Positions 1 to 14,436 are shown, counted from the stretch's first letter. The stretch is 64,000 bases of DNA from Siphonodentalium dalli (GCA_032622095.1 CP136068.1:162149465-162213464), one strand, 5' to 3'. Translations and numbers: made by a program. Notes: a model not told the origin generated them from the letters alone.

Positions 1-994
1 TAAGTAGTTTTCTGTGTATGTTCATCTAAACGTTCCACCTCCAGAGATAGATCAGGCGTGGAGACCACTTAAGCCCATATTGGGCGTATATCCGTTATTC
101 CGTTGAATGGCACGGGCAAGAGTGAAAACACCATATAAACAGAGTGAATCTGGTAAGAATTGTCGATTAAAAATATAGATTAAATAATGCCAACATGGGG
201 TTATTTCGTGTGAAAATAGTCCCACGTTGGACTGTTTTAAAAACCGCGATGTGGTCCATATAGAGCGTATGGTGAGGTCAAATAATGCCAATATGAGCTT
301 ATTATGCTCATTAAAATACGCCCTTTATGTGCTTATTTTCACGAGAACAGGTTGTTATATAAGTAGCCAGCACTTGTCCCCCAATCACGACAGAAGACGA
401 AGAAAAAGAAGAAGAAAACACCATCTAGAAATCATGTCTGGTAAATACAAATGTTAATACCAGACACTGCGCTATATACAAACTTGCTGGCGGGGCAAAA
501 ATAGTATTCGGCATATTCTCTTAACAAACATGCCCTCGAAACCGACATTTACATGTGTGCGGAAATGCATCAGACTAGAAACGATATGCTCATGTTACGG
601 TCATTTAACCCTTTACCCAACAGAACGGCCCTGTGCCAATGCATTCTCTTATATATGCGAGTCGACCATAGGTCGCCTCGCATATATAAGAGAATGCATT
701 GGCTTAACACATTAAAAATTATAAAATTGTTAAAGAATGTAAGAACAAATGGTAAAAAGTGTTAAATGCTAGGCCAATGCATTCTCTTATATATGCGAGG
801 CGACCTATGGTCGACTCGCATATATAAGAGAATGTATTGGCACAGGGCATAACTGTAACCATCACAATGTGGTCAATGAGCCGGTTCCAATGATATCCAT
901 ATTTGTATGGTTTTATTGAGACAGACCCAAGATAATTTAGGCTGTTGCAGCTTTATTTGGCCGTTTTTGGTCGGTTTGTTGGGTAAAGGGTTAA
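1..994. repeat. Segmental duplication, copy 1
   Basis: Positions 1-994 match 1705-2685 almost throughout, differing by scattered substitutions and small deletions. The copy may extend left of the window. It includes a repeat of the AATAAGCCC type (about 50-460) and a TTAA element at 605-994. Short ORFs here are repeat sequence, not genes. Confidence 0.9.
605..994 (+). mobile_element. TTAA element, family 1 (TTAACCCTTTACCCAAC ends)
   Basis: Terminal inverted repeats TTAACCCTTTACCCAACA and its complement bound a non-coding element with two inverted hairpin modules at 635-703 and 773-841. The TTAA ends suggest a piggyBac-like non-autonomous element. Confidence 0.8.
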
Positions 995-1353
995 CATAAT
1001 TTTAGTTCGTGCTGAAAATTTGTTAGCATTCAATTTGCAAGAACTAATATAAACCTTTGGGCTGAGATGAGTTTGAGGTCATTTGTCTACAGACAATTAT
1101 CCAGCTGACCAGCTATCTCCAACTATGGTATATGACCTTCATACCAACATTTGTATTAATGGAAATGGATGCTTGCGATTTTCAGCACAAATAACATTAT
1201 TTTAACAGTCTTGAAGCAGTGTTGCTCTCTATAAAATATTTATTCGAGCCAATTCCCACTTCTACACTAAAATTAAAGTTTTTTTTATTTGACAGTTCTA
1301 TTGTCGATGCTTGATGTGGTAACCCGATAACATGGATTCCTTCAGATGGTACA
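995..1353. other. Unassigned repeat-flanking DNA
   Basis: AT-rich sequence between the first TTAA element and the SINE. No exon, RNA gene or clear repeat structure seen. Confidence 0.5.
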
Positions 1354-1642
1354 GGGGGGCTCGGTGACAGAGTCGGTTACGGGTACAACTCCAAGCCGTC
1401 TCGCCCTCCAGCGCTGACGATGGGGGTCCAAATCAAAATGTTTACACCATGGATTTTGTAACTCGAAGTCGTTATCTTGTGGAGTTGCCATTTACTCGCA
1501 TATGGCCGGTGGTTTGTCGCCACATGTTCGGCGAGTTTATCGGTCATTGAACTCACTGTTAGTTTATAGACGTAATGTCCTTCAGCAGTAAAATTGGCAA
1601 TGTCGTGATATGGCATTAGTTGTTGAAAGCGACAATAAACCC

Positions 1643-1676
<34 letters not shown>
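1354..1676 (+). mobile_element. tRNA-derived SINE with AATC tail
   Basis: The head GGGGGGCTCGGTGACAGAGT resembles a tRNA (Ser/Leu type) 5' half with an A-box-like segment; GGGTCCAAATC about 60 nt on fits a degenerate B box. The body ends in (AATC)n. It separates the two duplicated segments. No intact tRNA fold. Confidence 0.65.
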
Positions 1677-1679
<3 letters not shown>

Positions 1680-1704
1680 TCAGGTTGTACTCTAGCTTAC
1701 CAAT

Positions 1705-2685
1705 TAAGTAGTTGTCTGTGTATGTTCATCTAAACGTTCCACCTCCAGAGATAGATCAGGCGTGGAGACCACTTAAGCCCATATTGGGCGTATATCCGTT
1801 ATTCCGTTGAATGGCATGGGCAAGAGTGAAAACACCATATAAACAGAGTGAATCTGGTAAGAATTGTCGATTAAAAATATAGATTAAATAATGCCAACAT
1901 GGGGTTATTTCGTGTGAAAATAGTCCCACGTTGGACTGTTTTAAAAACCGCGATGTGGTCCATATAGAGCGTATGGTGAGGTCAAATAATGCCAATATGA
2001 GCTTATTATGCTCATTAAAATACGCCCTTTATGTGCTTAGTTTCACGAGATCAGGTTGTTATATAAGTAGCCAGCACTTGTCCCCCAATCACGACAGAAG
2101 ACGAAGAAAAAGAAGAAGAAAACACCATCTAGAAATCATGTCTGGTAAATACAAATGTTAATACCAGACACTGCGCTATACAAACTTGCTGGCGGGGCAA
2201 AAATAGTATTCGGCATATTCTCTTAACAAACATGCCCTCGAAACCGACATGTACATGTGTGCGGAAATGCATCAGACTTGAAACGATACGGTCATTTAAC
2301 CCTTTACCCAACAGAACGGCACTGTGCCAATGCATTCTCTTATATATGCGAGTCGACCATAGGTCGCCTCGCATATATAAGAGAATGCATTGGCTTAACA
2401 CATTAAAAATTATAAAATTGTTAAAGAATGTAAGAACAAATGGTAAAAAGTGTTAAATGCTAGGCCAATGCATTCTCTTATATATGCGAGGCGACCTATG
2501 GTCGACTCGCATATATAAGAGAATGCATTGGCACAGGGCATAACTGTAACCATCACAATGTGGTCAATGAACCGGTTCCAATGATATCCAGATTTGTATG
2601 GTGTTATTGAGACAAACCGAAGATATGTTAGGCTGTTGAAGCTTTATTTGGGCGTTTTTGGCCGGTTTGTTGGGTAAAGGGTTAA
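1705..2685. repeat. Segmental duplication, copy 2
   Basis: Direct second copy of 1-994. It lacks about 12 bases present near 588 in copy 1 and carries the same element at the same site, so the duplication happened after the element inserted. Confidence 0.9.
2296..2685 (+). mobile_element. TTAA element, family 1
   Basis: The duplicated counterpart of 605-994, with both hairpin modules and both TTAA-ended inverted repeats. Confidence 0.8.
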
Positions 2686-3140
2686 TTTAGGCACATTCTA
2701 AATAAAATATATCTTATCGACAATCGTACATCTTAGATCTAAAATCGTGAATAAGTATATAATTTGATTACTGTGTATCGACACAGTGAAACCGTGATGT
2801 AATTCCGGGAAATCGTAATCAAAATTATCAGTACATCAACTCGACCCATTAACCATTATATCACTCCATGCAACCTGCATTATTCACTGACAGAAATACA
2901 GTCACGCCTAATATCCTACTGTCGATAAACAATAAACAAATTATATAGTTATTCCCAATTTCAATAAATACATTAGCAATCCCTGTCATGACGTCGCCGG
3001 GGGCAGATAACTCCGGATCATCCTCGACATTACACGGACGCAGGGACGCGAAACAAGAGTTACTGGGCAGCCGCTGGACAACGCCCCCGGCAGTTCGGTG
3101 ATGCGACGGTGACTTGTGGTAATCTGGGCAATTATTGGGG

Positions 3141-3148
3141 TATATAAA
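3141..3148 (+). promoter_or_regulatory. TATA box of gene A
   Basis: The sequence TATATAAA preceded by GGGG lies 46 bases before the ATG at 3187. A start of transcription near 3170 would give a 5' leader of about 15-20 nt. The match to the TATA consensus and its spacing to exon 1 are visible; the transcription start itself is inferred. Confidence 0.6.
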
Positions 3149-3186
3149 CCAAACGACCGGCATTTATCGGACATAACGGAAACAAG

Positions 3187-3200
3187 ATGGAACAACACAA
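3187..3200 (+). CDS. Gene A exon 1, first codons (split start exon)
   Basis: The ATG at 3187 has a good initiation context (A at -3, G at +4). Fourteen coding bases (MEQH plus two bases) are followed by a consensus donor GTAAGT at 3201. Joining to the acceptor at 6861-6862 keeps the frame into the second ATG at 6876, adding nine residues to the signal peptide. If exon 1 is instead non-coding, translation starts at 6876. Confidence 0.6.
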
Positions 3201-6200
3201 GTAAGTAGTCTAATTGTTCAAGTTTAAGGTACGAAAGGCCTACGATGTAGGTTTATGCGAAATAGCATAAAGGGCTGTAAAACAGCTCTAATCAATAAGT
3301 GCATGGAAAATTGTTTGTTCGAATTTTCGTTATTAATATCTCTCCAATAATGAGATTTTGCATATCAAAACTATATCTTATGTAAACATTGCTGTTACTG
3401 TGTAATTACCTATACAAGTCCAATTACTACAATAAGATACAAACGTTTTAATCAAAAGTTGACGGCAAATATTGGAAAAAGTTTAAAATATTGAATAATA
3501 TTATGAAAATCATAATTTAGAATAAAATATTTCAACTTAATAGCGATGTTTGTTGACAAATCACTGTAATGCATGTATTTTTGTTTACATGACAATTGTT
3601 TCAACGTTCGATTGGATGTGAGATAAAGATTCCAGGTCCTATAAAACCACAATAATTTTTTATTTTATTTTATCATAAAATACTAAAAACAAATCTAATA
3701 CAAATACTCCCTGTTGACAATATGCTATCTTTTATACTATTTGGATCACTATTTAAACAACTGTTGATTCAATTTTGCTCGTTTTGTGCGCTTCTGTATT
3801 TGATGTCTCACTTACAGTTCTACTGTTCTATCGTGGTGTTGGTGTACATATATCTTATGTTTGCAATTGTATTTTGTGTTTAACAATCATGTCAAGCGTT
3901 TTAGGGCACTTCGGTATATATTAAGCTATACAAAACTGTTATTTTATTTATAATACGTAATAGTTTTAATGTCAGAAAATAATTAGATAGGACTGATGGG
4001 TTCGTTAATGGGAGGAGCCATATACCGACTTTCAAATACAGTTTTAACGAGCTTTGATATTTCGCCTATCAATAATTTCAATCATCACCTCTGATAAAGA
4101 GCGTCCATGCTTCCGTGACCCAAAAGCAGTGGACAATAAAGAGCGTGATGCATACGTTTCAACGTACAACGATGGATTATTGTTTGTATTTCACGGTGCT
4201 TGTGTCATATATAGTGTGGGGGTGGAGTAACACCCCTACCCCGTGCAATCCGTAATCCGGCTTTAAAACAGACATGGGATATGGGATCCAGTTTAACACG
4301 TCAACAGTAATGAATACCGGTATATTAATTATTTTGAATAAGAAAAACATTCCATATTTTGCAATTAAACGCCATTTGCGCGACATAGAACAGAAAAGAA
4401 TCGTTCCGTGGTAGTCTAGTCCTGATATGGTATCAATAAAGAGCGTTTGTCTTAAATATGGCGAAAAGTTGAAAACGGCTGGAAAATGACAAGCGTTTTT
4501 CAGAGAATATTAAACCGGTATATAAATAGTTCGTTTATTTATGGACATATCGTATCCGTCGCTCCAAATTACGTAGAAAAAAATTGGAGGTTCGAATGAG
4601 CCATCTCCGTTTAGGTTGGTGTCAACTCAGACCGTGGATCGCTTAAGTGTTTTACGAAATGGATTTGATTCGCTTGGATTCCATGGAGCATTGGTGAAGG
4701 TTGGTCTGACATTTAGTGAGGGACGTTCGATCAACTTGCATCCATACTCCATGCAAAGTAACGATATCCATTATTTATATTTACACTCTTCGGCTCCAAT
4801 TGTAGATTTGAAGTGGAGTTATCGCCCATTGTGAACATTATTTTGGTGGTGCGTTTGGAAGTTGCGCTCACACAATTTTCTGTCTTAATGTGTCATTTTT
4901 ATCCACTTTTTTTGAGTTCTCCGTATCATAATTATTATCATTCCCATACTTATTTTATGTGCGTTTATCTTATCTTGACATCTCCTCGTGCCAATTGGTT
5001 CATAGTGTACCGACACATATTTGATTCTTAAATAAGCCCATTGTGGACTTATACCCTATATTCCGTTTTATGGCGCGCGGCACAGTGAAAACACATCATA
5101 AATAGCGTACATATGGTAGGTAGATTTATATTTAGCGTAATTCAGATATGGGCTTATTTGTGTTTTTTAAATATAGGGCTTAAATGAACTTATTTCAGGA
5201 GAACATGTTTCTTATCCTCCTCCGTGTTGAGTGGTTTGCTTATCGCTCACTCATTATACACTGTAACCGAGTTTTAAATGTTAAATGTGATGTATCTCTT
5301 CACCGAACGTTCGCTATAGCTTCTGAATTATGGAGTAATAAGTTTGAATCAGGGAGACAATTCAACATGCCCTTGTATCATTAGGAAATTTGTTTTTCTT
5401 CAATTATTTTCTATGAATTAGGACATAACATGTGGCTATGTTTAGAACATTACAACATTTCGTATTGGAAATATAACTTTAAAAGAACACTCAAATGAAA
5501 TATGAAAACATTTGATGTTTCAAATATGTTATTATGATAATAATCACTTAACCAAGTGTTATATGTAAGGTATACTCAAACTAATTTGATGCAAAATGCG
5601 TTTTCAAATTAACAATTTCTATAACAAACAGGCTTTTATCAGTAGTTCCCTTGCTTTTATCAGTAGTTCCCTTGCTTTTATGAGTAGTTCCCTTGGGACA
5701 TATTCATATAATAAGTCGCTTGTTGAACTTATTATCACAACATTTCCCACCAATTAACCCTTTACCCAACAGAACGACCCTGTGCCAATGCATTCTCTTA
5801 TATATGCGAGTCGACCATAGGTCGCCTCGCATATATAAGAGAATGCATTGGCTTAACACATTAAATATTATAAAATTGTTAAAGAATGTAAGAAAAAATG
5901 GTAAAAAGTGTTAAAAAAAGATTTTTTTTAGGCCAATGCATTCTCTTATATATGCGAGGCGACATATGGTCGACTCGCATATATAAGAGAATGCATTGGC
6001 ACAGGGCATATCTGTAACTATCACAATGTGGTCAAGAATCCGGTTCCAATGATATCCATATTTGTATGGTTCTATTGAGACAGACCGAAGATATGTTAGG
6101 CTGTTGAAGCTTTATTTGGCCGGTTTTGGTCGGTTTGTTGGGTAAAGGGTTAATATAAATATATTTTAACTTATATATGTTTGCATATTACATGAACTGA

Positions 6201-9200
6201 ACATCCCTGAATAAAAGACCATTTTAATGCTTTCTTCTATACGTGAATGGGAGAATCCGTGCAGTATAGAGAGGGTTAATGCTTTCTTCTATACGTGAAT
6301 GGGAGAAATTATGATCCGTGCAGTATAGAGAGCGTTAATGATTTCTTCTATACGTGAATGGGAGAATCCGTGCAGTATAGAGAGGGTTAATGATTTCTTC
6401 TATACGTGAATGGGAGAATCCGTGCAGTATAGAGAGCGTTAATGATTTCTTCTATACGTGAATGGGAGAATCCGTGCAGTATAGAGAGGGTTAATGATGG
6501 AGAAGCTCTAACCTGAGTATGTTGTATGGATTCGGGGTCTAAAATAATAATTATGAGTCGACAAATTAGAGCTTATATGTCATCAGAAAATTAATTTTTC
6601 TATGAATTATTTACTATGAATCAAATCAGCTTACTACATTTTTACTACATTTTGATTGAACATATATCTTTTAAAACACGTTTTTATGTGAAATTTTAAA
6701 CACCAAATGTCTCAAATGTGTTTGTTTGGGAACAGCAGCGCTAAGGTTCATTCAAAACGCGTTTCCTAGAATGGTTGCTGTTGTTGTTGTTGTTATTGTG
6801 GTGGTGCCAGGAAAAGAAAATCATCTATAATGTATATTCATAATATTAAAATTATTTTGTAGGAAACACACAGACATGACGCGGAGTATAGCGGCGGGTC
6901 TATTTATTATTATCGTCATATTAACATCAGATATAAATGCACAGGGTAAGTTTAGTCCGCGTTCACACTCGGAACATCTCCATGACATTTGTGTTTGCAT
7001 TCATTTCGATACAGAAAGCTATAATATAACACTTTTCGCACAATGAACGACGACAACTAATTATAACGAGTAAGGTACTACGTCACTGGAATTTGTTTCT
7101 ATTCGTTGTCATGTTTCCCTATAACCGTCGTTGCGATTATGTTTTCCGCAAATATGCGACCCGCCATATCAAATCCAGTCGGAAGTCAGGATTTTTTTAC
7201 CATGTGCCAATGCATTCTCTTATATATGCGAGTCGACCATAGGTCGCCCCGCATATATAAGAGAATGCATTGGCCTAACAATTTTATATCATTTTTTTTA
7301 AATAAACGTTTCTTACAATTTTTAGGACATAAAATAAAAAAACATCCATTACCCTGCAGGGAGCCCCACACATATATAGAAGATTGTCGTCTGCTCATGT
7401 TTGTCTGGGGCTCTGTATGGGTGAAATTATAAAATTGTTAAAGAATACAAGAAAACATTATTAAAATTGCAAAAAATTGTTAGGCATATATAAGAAAATG
7501 CATTGGCACAGGGTAAAAAAAATCCCGACTTACGACTGGAATTGATATGGCGGGTCAAATATAGTAATAAGTTCGCGATGGTTTCTCAGCTCATCAAAAT
7601 GGGAGATGACTCTGAGATTATATCACGAAATTGTGATCGCCTAAAATGTTATCTATTGGTGGCAATAAAATTATTCGTCGTCGTGAAACACGAGAATCTT
7701 GCGAAACACAAAGCGCTAAGATTTCACCTGATAACAGCATAATTAAGTACAAAATAGTCACGACACGAAGACCCGTTATGCCCTTACTGTCACAGAATGA
7801 AGATCCGTTATGCCCTTACTGTCACAGCACGAAGACCCGTTATGCCCTTAATGTCACAGCACGAAGACCCGTTATGCACTTACTGTCACAGAATGAAGAC
7901 CCGTTATGCCCATACTGTCACAGAATGAAGACCCGTTATGCCCTTACTGTCACAGCACGAAGACCCGTTATGCCCTTACTGTCACATAATGAAGACCCGT
8001 TATGCCCTTACTGTCACAGCACGAAGACCCGTTATGCCCTTACTGTCACATAATGAAGACCCGTTATGCCCTTACTGTCACAGCACGAAGACCCGTTATG
8101 CCCTTACTGTCACAGCACGAATACCCGTTATGCCCTTACTGTCACAGCACGAAGACCCGTTATGCACTTACTGTCATAGCACGAATACCCGTTATGCCCT
8201 TACTGTCACAGCACGAATACCCGTTATGCCCTTACTGTACGACACGAAGACCCGTTATGCCCTTACTGTAAATAGTCACAGCATGAAGACCCGTTATGCC
8301 CTTACTGTCACAGCACGCAGACCCGTTATGCCCTTACTGTCACAGCACGAAGAACCGTTATGTCCTTACTGTCACAGCACGAAGTCCCGTTATGCCCTTA
8401 CTGTCACAGCACGAAGACCCGCTATGCCCTTACTGTACGACACGAAGATCCGTTATGCCCTTACTGTAAATAGTCACAGCATGAAGACCCGTTATGCCCT
8501 TACTGTCACAACACGAAGACCCGTTATGCCCTTACTGTCACAGCACGAAGACCCGTTATGCCCTTACTGTCACATCACGAAGACCCGTTATGCCCTTACT
8601 GTCACAGCATGAAGACCCGTTATGCCCTTACTGTCACAGCATGAAGACCCGTAATACCTTACTGTCACAGCACGAAGACCCGTTATGCCCTTATTGTCAC
8701 AGCACGAATACCCGTTATGCCCTTACTGTACGACACGAAGACCCGTTATGCCCTTACTGTCACAGCACGAAGACCCGTTATGCCCTTACTGTCACAGCAC
8801 GAAGACCCGTAATACCCTTACTGTCACAGCACGAAGACCCGTAATACCCTTACTGTCACAGCACGAAGACCCGTTATGCCCTTACTGTACGACACGAAAG
8901 CCCGCTATGCCCTTACTGTAACTAGTCACAGCATGAAGACCCGTTATGCCCTTACTGTCACGGCATGGCGACCCGTCATGGCCTTACTGTCACAGCATGA
9001 AGACCCGTTATGCCCTTACTGTCACGGCATGGCGACCCGTCATGGCCTTACTGTCACAGCATGAAGACCCGTTATGCCCTTACTGCACGACACGAAGACC
9101 CATTATGCCCTTACTGTCACAGCATGAAGACCCGTAATACCCTTACTGTGCGACACGAAGAACCGTTATGCCCTTACTGTCACAGCATGAAGACCCGTTA

Positions 9201-12200
9201 TGCCCTTACTATATGACACGAAGACCCGTTATGCCCTTACTGTACGATTGTCTCTCAAGCAGACTCGTAGTCGTCATTTTTGCGAAAAGGTTTCTGGACC
9301 GTCCGAAAAAAATACGACTAGAAATAGCTTTTCGTAATAATTATCTGTCGTCGTTTATTATGAGAAAGGTGTGTATTGTGACAGCACATGATATGCTTAT
9401 AAATTTCATCTGTACCACGGCTAAGTACGTAGACACCATGTAATTCCACATGTAGCGATGCTGCCGAAATTTGCCTATAAATTTACATCAATTATATCGG
9501 ATATTATACCAGAATAGTACGTGCCATGTCGTTAGCCTTGATAAATGCATGTTATATGCATGTTGTTGTTCATATTTTGGAGCCTGAATTAAATCAATCG
9601 ATTGTTGGGCGATTTTACAGAGTTGAATAAAACTATTACTCAACTCGTTGAGTATAAATAGTTTACTCAACGTTTATCCAACGTTGCTAGAGGCCATAAC
9701 AGCGCAGCTGTTGAGTACTTGTTGAGTAAAATCTTACTCAACGAGAGTTAGAGTGTAGTGATGGTACCCTTTAACTACCCGGTTTATATAAATAAATCCA
9801 GTTGGTGCGGATGTGCCATAACGCTGGATGTGCAATACCAACTGACATGTACCTATACTCTAATTACAGGTTGCACGCCGCCTACTAACACGGATATTAT
9901 GTACGTACTCGACTACTCAACCGGATCCCAATCATACACAAGTGAACAGCTGACACTCGCCAAATACATCTTATCATATCTACCAGTCAACGGAAACAAC
10001 ATTCAGGCCGGAGCAATACTCTATGACGACACAGACGCCAGCGCCACGTCTTCAGAAATAGTCGGCATTCAAACTGATCTCGCTGTATTCGCGTCACTCC
10101 TCGATCAAACGTCATCGAATAACGGAGGCACCAACTTCCGTTACGTCGTACCCGCATTAACGCAGGCGGTGTCGCTGTTGAACGCTGGGCGGTCGGGTGT
10201 TGATAAGTACATCGTCATGATGACAGGCGGAGATTTGACCGAGAATACAGGCACTCTACAGAGCTTCGTCGCGAGCAACAGCAACATTAACATCATTGCC
10301 GTCAGCTTCCAGGCTCTGTTTGCGCAGCGTACCATCTTCCCGAATCTCATCTACTCCAGTGATCCGACGGTCCTGCCCGCTTATGATGAGTACGTCGCCA
10401 GCTTCTTCTGTCAAAGTAAGTCCTGGAAATATAACCATGCAGCAAACGTACGCATGTACACACGTACCCGGTACACACCTTCCCTCACCAAGGCCTCATT
10501 TACGCACTAGCAAAATTCAAACAGGCAACACTGACGTCGGCGAATAGACACCATGCTTAGAAAAGCGTGCTATCTAGGCCAACAAAGTATTATGTCGGCA
10601 TAATAGAGACCTTTCGCATCGTTACTATTACGATTACGAATACGGATAGCTATTGGTAGTCATAATGCTATCCGCATGGCCAAAAAGTACCAAAACGACT
10701 ACGGATAAGAGTTTTGACGAAGACGCACCATCAATGTTTCGTACCACTTTTGCAGCTCAAAGCGCGTGTTTTGGTATGCAGTCCCTTAAACTTTACTTGT
10801 CTCGTTTTATCATTTTTTATCTTGTTCTTACATTCTTTAACAATTTTGTCATTTTTTTCTTACATTCTTTAACAAATTTTATAATTTTGTATCATTATTG
10901 TCGTTATCTGTTTTGCGAAACGAAAGTTTTGGCCCCACGTGAATTTTACGGATGCACCGTAGTCGGTACTCTGTCTATCTATATAATACGAATTGTTTCT
11001 CCTCATGGGAGAATCATTCTATCACTCGGCATTTCAAAAAGTAAAATATTTTTCCCCGCAGCTGCTTATGTCTCAAATGGACTTTCCACAACATTGGCGG
11101 CGACCACAACAACAGCTGCCGCGACCACAACAAACACAGCCGCTACGACCACAACAGCCGCAGTGACCACAACAACGGCAGCCGCTACGACCACAACAGC
11201 CGCGGTGACCACAACAACCACAGCCGCAACGACCACTACAACCGCAGCTGCGACCACAACAACGGCAGCCGCGACCACAACAACCGCAGCCGCGACCACA
11301 ACAACCGCAGCCGCGACCACTACAACCGCAGCCGTGACAACAACAACAACGGCTGTGGCTACAACAACCACCATTGTTTCCGGAAGTGAGTGTTTAGTTT
11401 TACTAACATTTCCCCTGGATGCTCATAATTGTACTACATCTAACAGGAGGTACTCCTTATAATCGTTGATATCCTTAAATGTACATGCAACCCTGGAGTT
11501 AGATGGATTATACAACACATATCATATGTGACCCGCCATATCAAATCCAGTCGTAAGTCGGGATTTGTTTTTACCCTGTGCCAATGCATTCTCTTATATA
11601 TGCGAGTCGACCATAGGTCGCCTCGGATATATAAGAGAATGCATTGGCCTAACACTTTTTATCATTTTTTTTAAATATATGTTTCTTACAATATTTAGGA
11701 CATATAATACAAAACATCCATTACCCTGCAGGGAGCCCCACACATATATAGAAGCATATAGAAGAGTGTCGTCTGCTCATGTTTGTCTGGGGCTCTGTAC
11801 GGGTGAAATTATAAAATTGTTAAAGAATACAAGAAAAAATTATTAAAATTGTAAAAAATTGTTAGGCCAATGCATTCTCTTTTATATGCGAGGCGACCTA
11901 TGGTCGACTCGCATATATAAAAGAATGCATTGGCACAGGGTAAAAAAAAATCCCGACTTACGACTGGATTTGATATGGCGGGTCACATATATGTAACTCA
12001 GTAATGTTGTCGATTAGGTGTACAGCAAGTTTTTATTTTAGGGCATCGTCCGTCCTTTAATTTTATGTGAACAATATAGTATTGTCATTATCTGCATCAC
12101 ATGACGAACTTTCGACGTCATACTTTCGCCTGGATGGGAATATTGATGCAAAGTGTTACAACTAATGTTATCTTTTGTTTTAATACCTAGCAATTAATAT

Positions 12201-14402
12201 CATACGAAAAAAGTGCCAATACTGTTGAAATTAATGGAATAAGGAAATACGCACTGCAACTGATTGTGCTCAACGCTATTGGTATTGTATAGTCATTGTT
12301 CGTTATTGGACACACGGCACTGGTTTCCCTGTTACAGTAATATGTGTCAACAATGGGGACTTTCGTCTCTGTGTGGTTATTGATAATGAACAGAAAAACA
12401 AACTCCTTCTATTTGTTCATGTCAGTATTGACCAAATGTAACGACCGCGAACACCTTTTACACCTATCCCTTTCAGTGCCAAGTCCGATTTTTGTATCAA
12501 CCCATATTTCCTTGATCAATTTTCAAATTTATTGATTATAATAATGTGATACATTGATGGAAAGAGCTCTTAGGACTTGGCACTGCAAGGGTTAACTAAC
12601 TCCGATTGTTATCGATCATGCAGGTTGTGCTTACCCGAACAACACAAATATAATCTTACTACTCGACAATTCCACGGCTTCATATGACCAACCAAAAATA
12701 CTTGGCGAAATACGTCCTATACCTCCAGTGGGAAAAACATAGAGGCGGGACCGACTCAAACACCACTGCATTTGAAATAGTTGTCGTTGTTGTAATTGCA
12801 TGTCGAATCCCTGACATGCCTATAGTTTTTTTCTAATTTATTTTACAGGTTGTGCATACCCAAACAACACGGATATAATATACGTCCTTGACTATTCCAC
12901 CGCTTCACAGCCTTACACATCTAACCAGAATGATTTAGCGAAATATGTCTCGTATCTCCTACCAATAAGTGGAAACAGTGTTCAGGCCGGTGCAGTACTG
13001 TATGACGACACAGACGCAAGTGCGGTTTCTTCAGAGATAGTGGACCTCCAGTTGGACCTCGCGACCTTTGCATCTTTACTTGACCAGACGTCGTCGAACA
13101 ACGGAGGGGGTAACTTCCGTTACGTTATACCCGCGTTAACGCAGGCAGTGTCGCTGTTAAACGCTGGGCGGTCAGGCGTAGAGAAGTATATCATAATGAT
13201 GACAGGCGGAGATTTTACCGAGAATACAGTCACTCTACAGAGCTTCGTCACGGCCAATAGCAACATTAACTTCATCGCCGTGAGCTTTCAGTCTCTGTTC
13301 GCACAGCGCACCGTCTTCCCGAATCTCATCTACTCCAGCGATCCGACTGTGTTGGCTGCATACGATGAATATGTCGCCAGCTTCTTCTGTCAAGGTAAGA
13401 TTTCCCGATGTATTTCCTCCAGTTGTTTTCGATGCACCTCTTTAAAAGGAACTTCTCTTTCATGAATATATAACGCACTTACATGTATAATACGCGGAAT
13501 ATAAATGTGTAACATATGTACATGTATAACACGACTAATGCTTAACCCCCTTTAATGACGGGAGCTGCGCTGGCGCAACATTAAAGACCCTGTGCCAATG
13601 ATTCTCTTATATATGAGAGTCGACCATTCTATAACAATGTTTATCATAATTTCTTATATTCTTCAACAATTTTTTAATTTTTATATTTTTTTCTTACATT
13701 CTTTTAACAATTTTATCATTAAAAAAAATATTACACATTCTATATCAATTTTTTTATTGTTTTTTTCTTACATTCGCTAATAATTTTTATTATTTTTATC
13801 ATTATTTCTTACATTCTTTAAAAAAAAATAATCATTATTTTTCGTTTTTTCTTACAGTTTTTAACAATTATAAAAATTAATATAAAATTTGTTAGGCCAA
13901 TGCATTCTCTTATATATGCGAAGTGTCCTATGGTTGACTCGCATAAATAAATGGATGCATTGGCACAGGGTTTTCCCAAAAATTCAGGAAGCTCCCATCA
14001 TGAAATGGTTAACTCCCCTTTTCTGGCACGCGGGATTCGGGTGGTTTTGAAGTCGTACGCATGCGTCATACCGCTCCATATACAACTGTGGACTTTTACT
14101 CTCAATGGAAATTATGACGGTCAGTAGTTGTGAAATCCACGAGTCTTATTAGTCAGGAAATGTTATGACACTTGAATATAACCCCAGTATTCCTTTTATC
14201 GCTTCCATGACTGGAGCTTCCTGACATTTTGCGAAAAAAACCTGTGCCAATGCATTCTAATATATATGCGAGAATACACTGACACATGGTATTTAACCCT
14301 TTCAGTGCCATCATTTGTTATTATTTTTTACAATTTTTTACAATTTTAATATTTTGTTCTTATATTCTACTCTCTTAAGCATACCCAAAAAAAATTCAAC
14401 CC

Positions 14403-14436
<34 letters not shown>

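Larger units (their letters stand above)
3201..6862 (+). other. Gene A intron 1
   Basis: Contains no supported exon. It holds AT-rich unique sequence (3.3-5.0 kb), a dispersed AATAAGCCC repeat at about 5032-5215, a 24-nt triplicate at about 5634-5697, a TTAA element (5754-6153), a 52-nt minisatellite (6224-6497) and unassigned sequence to the acceptor. Confidence 0.6.

Noticed and set aside
1354-1440. tRNA gene
   Set aside because: Only a tRNA-like head with degenerate A and B boxes followed by a SINE body and AATC tail; no cloverleaf.
7766-9247. CRISPR-like array
   Set aside because: The units abut without unique spacers and the genome is eukaryotic.
7646-9443. Long forward ORFs encoding repeats of the type PLLSQHEDPLCPYC
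   Set aside because: They are stop-free readings of a 32-nt minisatellite in an intron; all frames are equally open, and there is no start context, splicing or domain.
11066-11374. Minus-strand Val/Ala-rich ORF (also 15045-15425 minus and 61848-62177 plus)
   Set aside because: Antisense shadow of the ACN/GCN repeats in the real Thr-rich exons.
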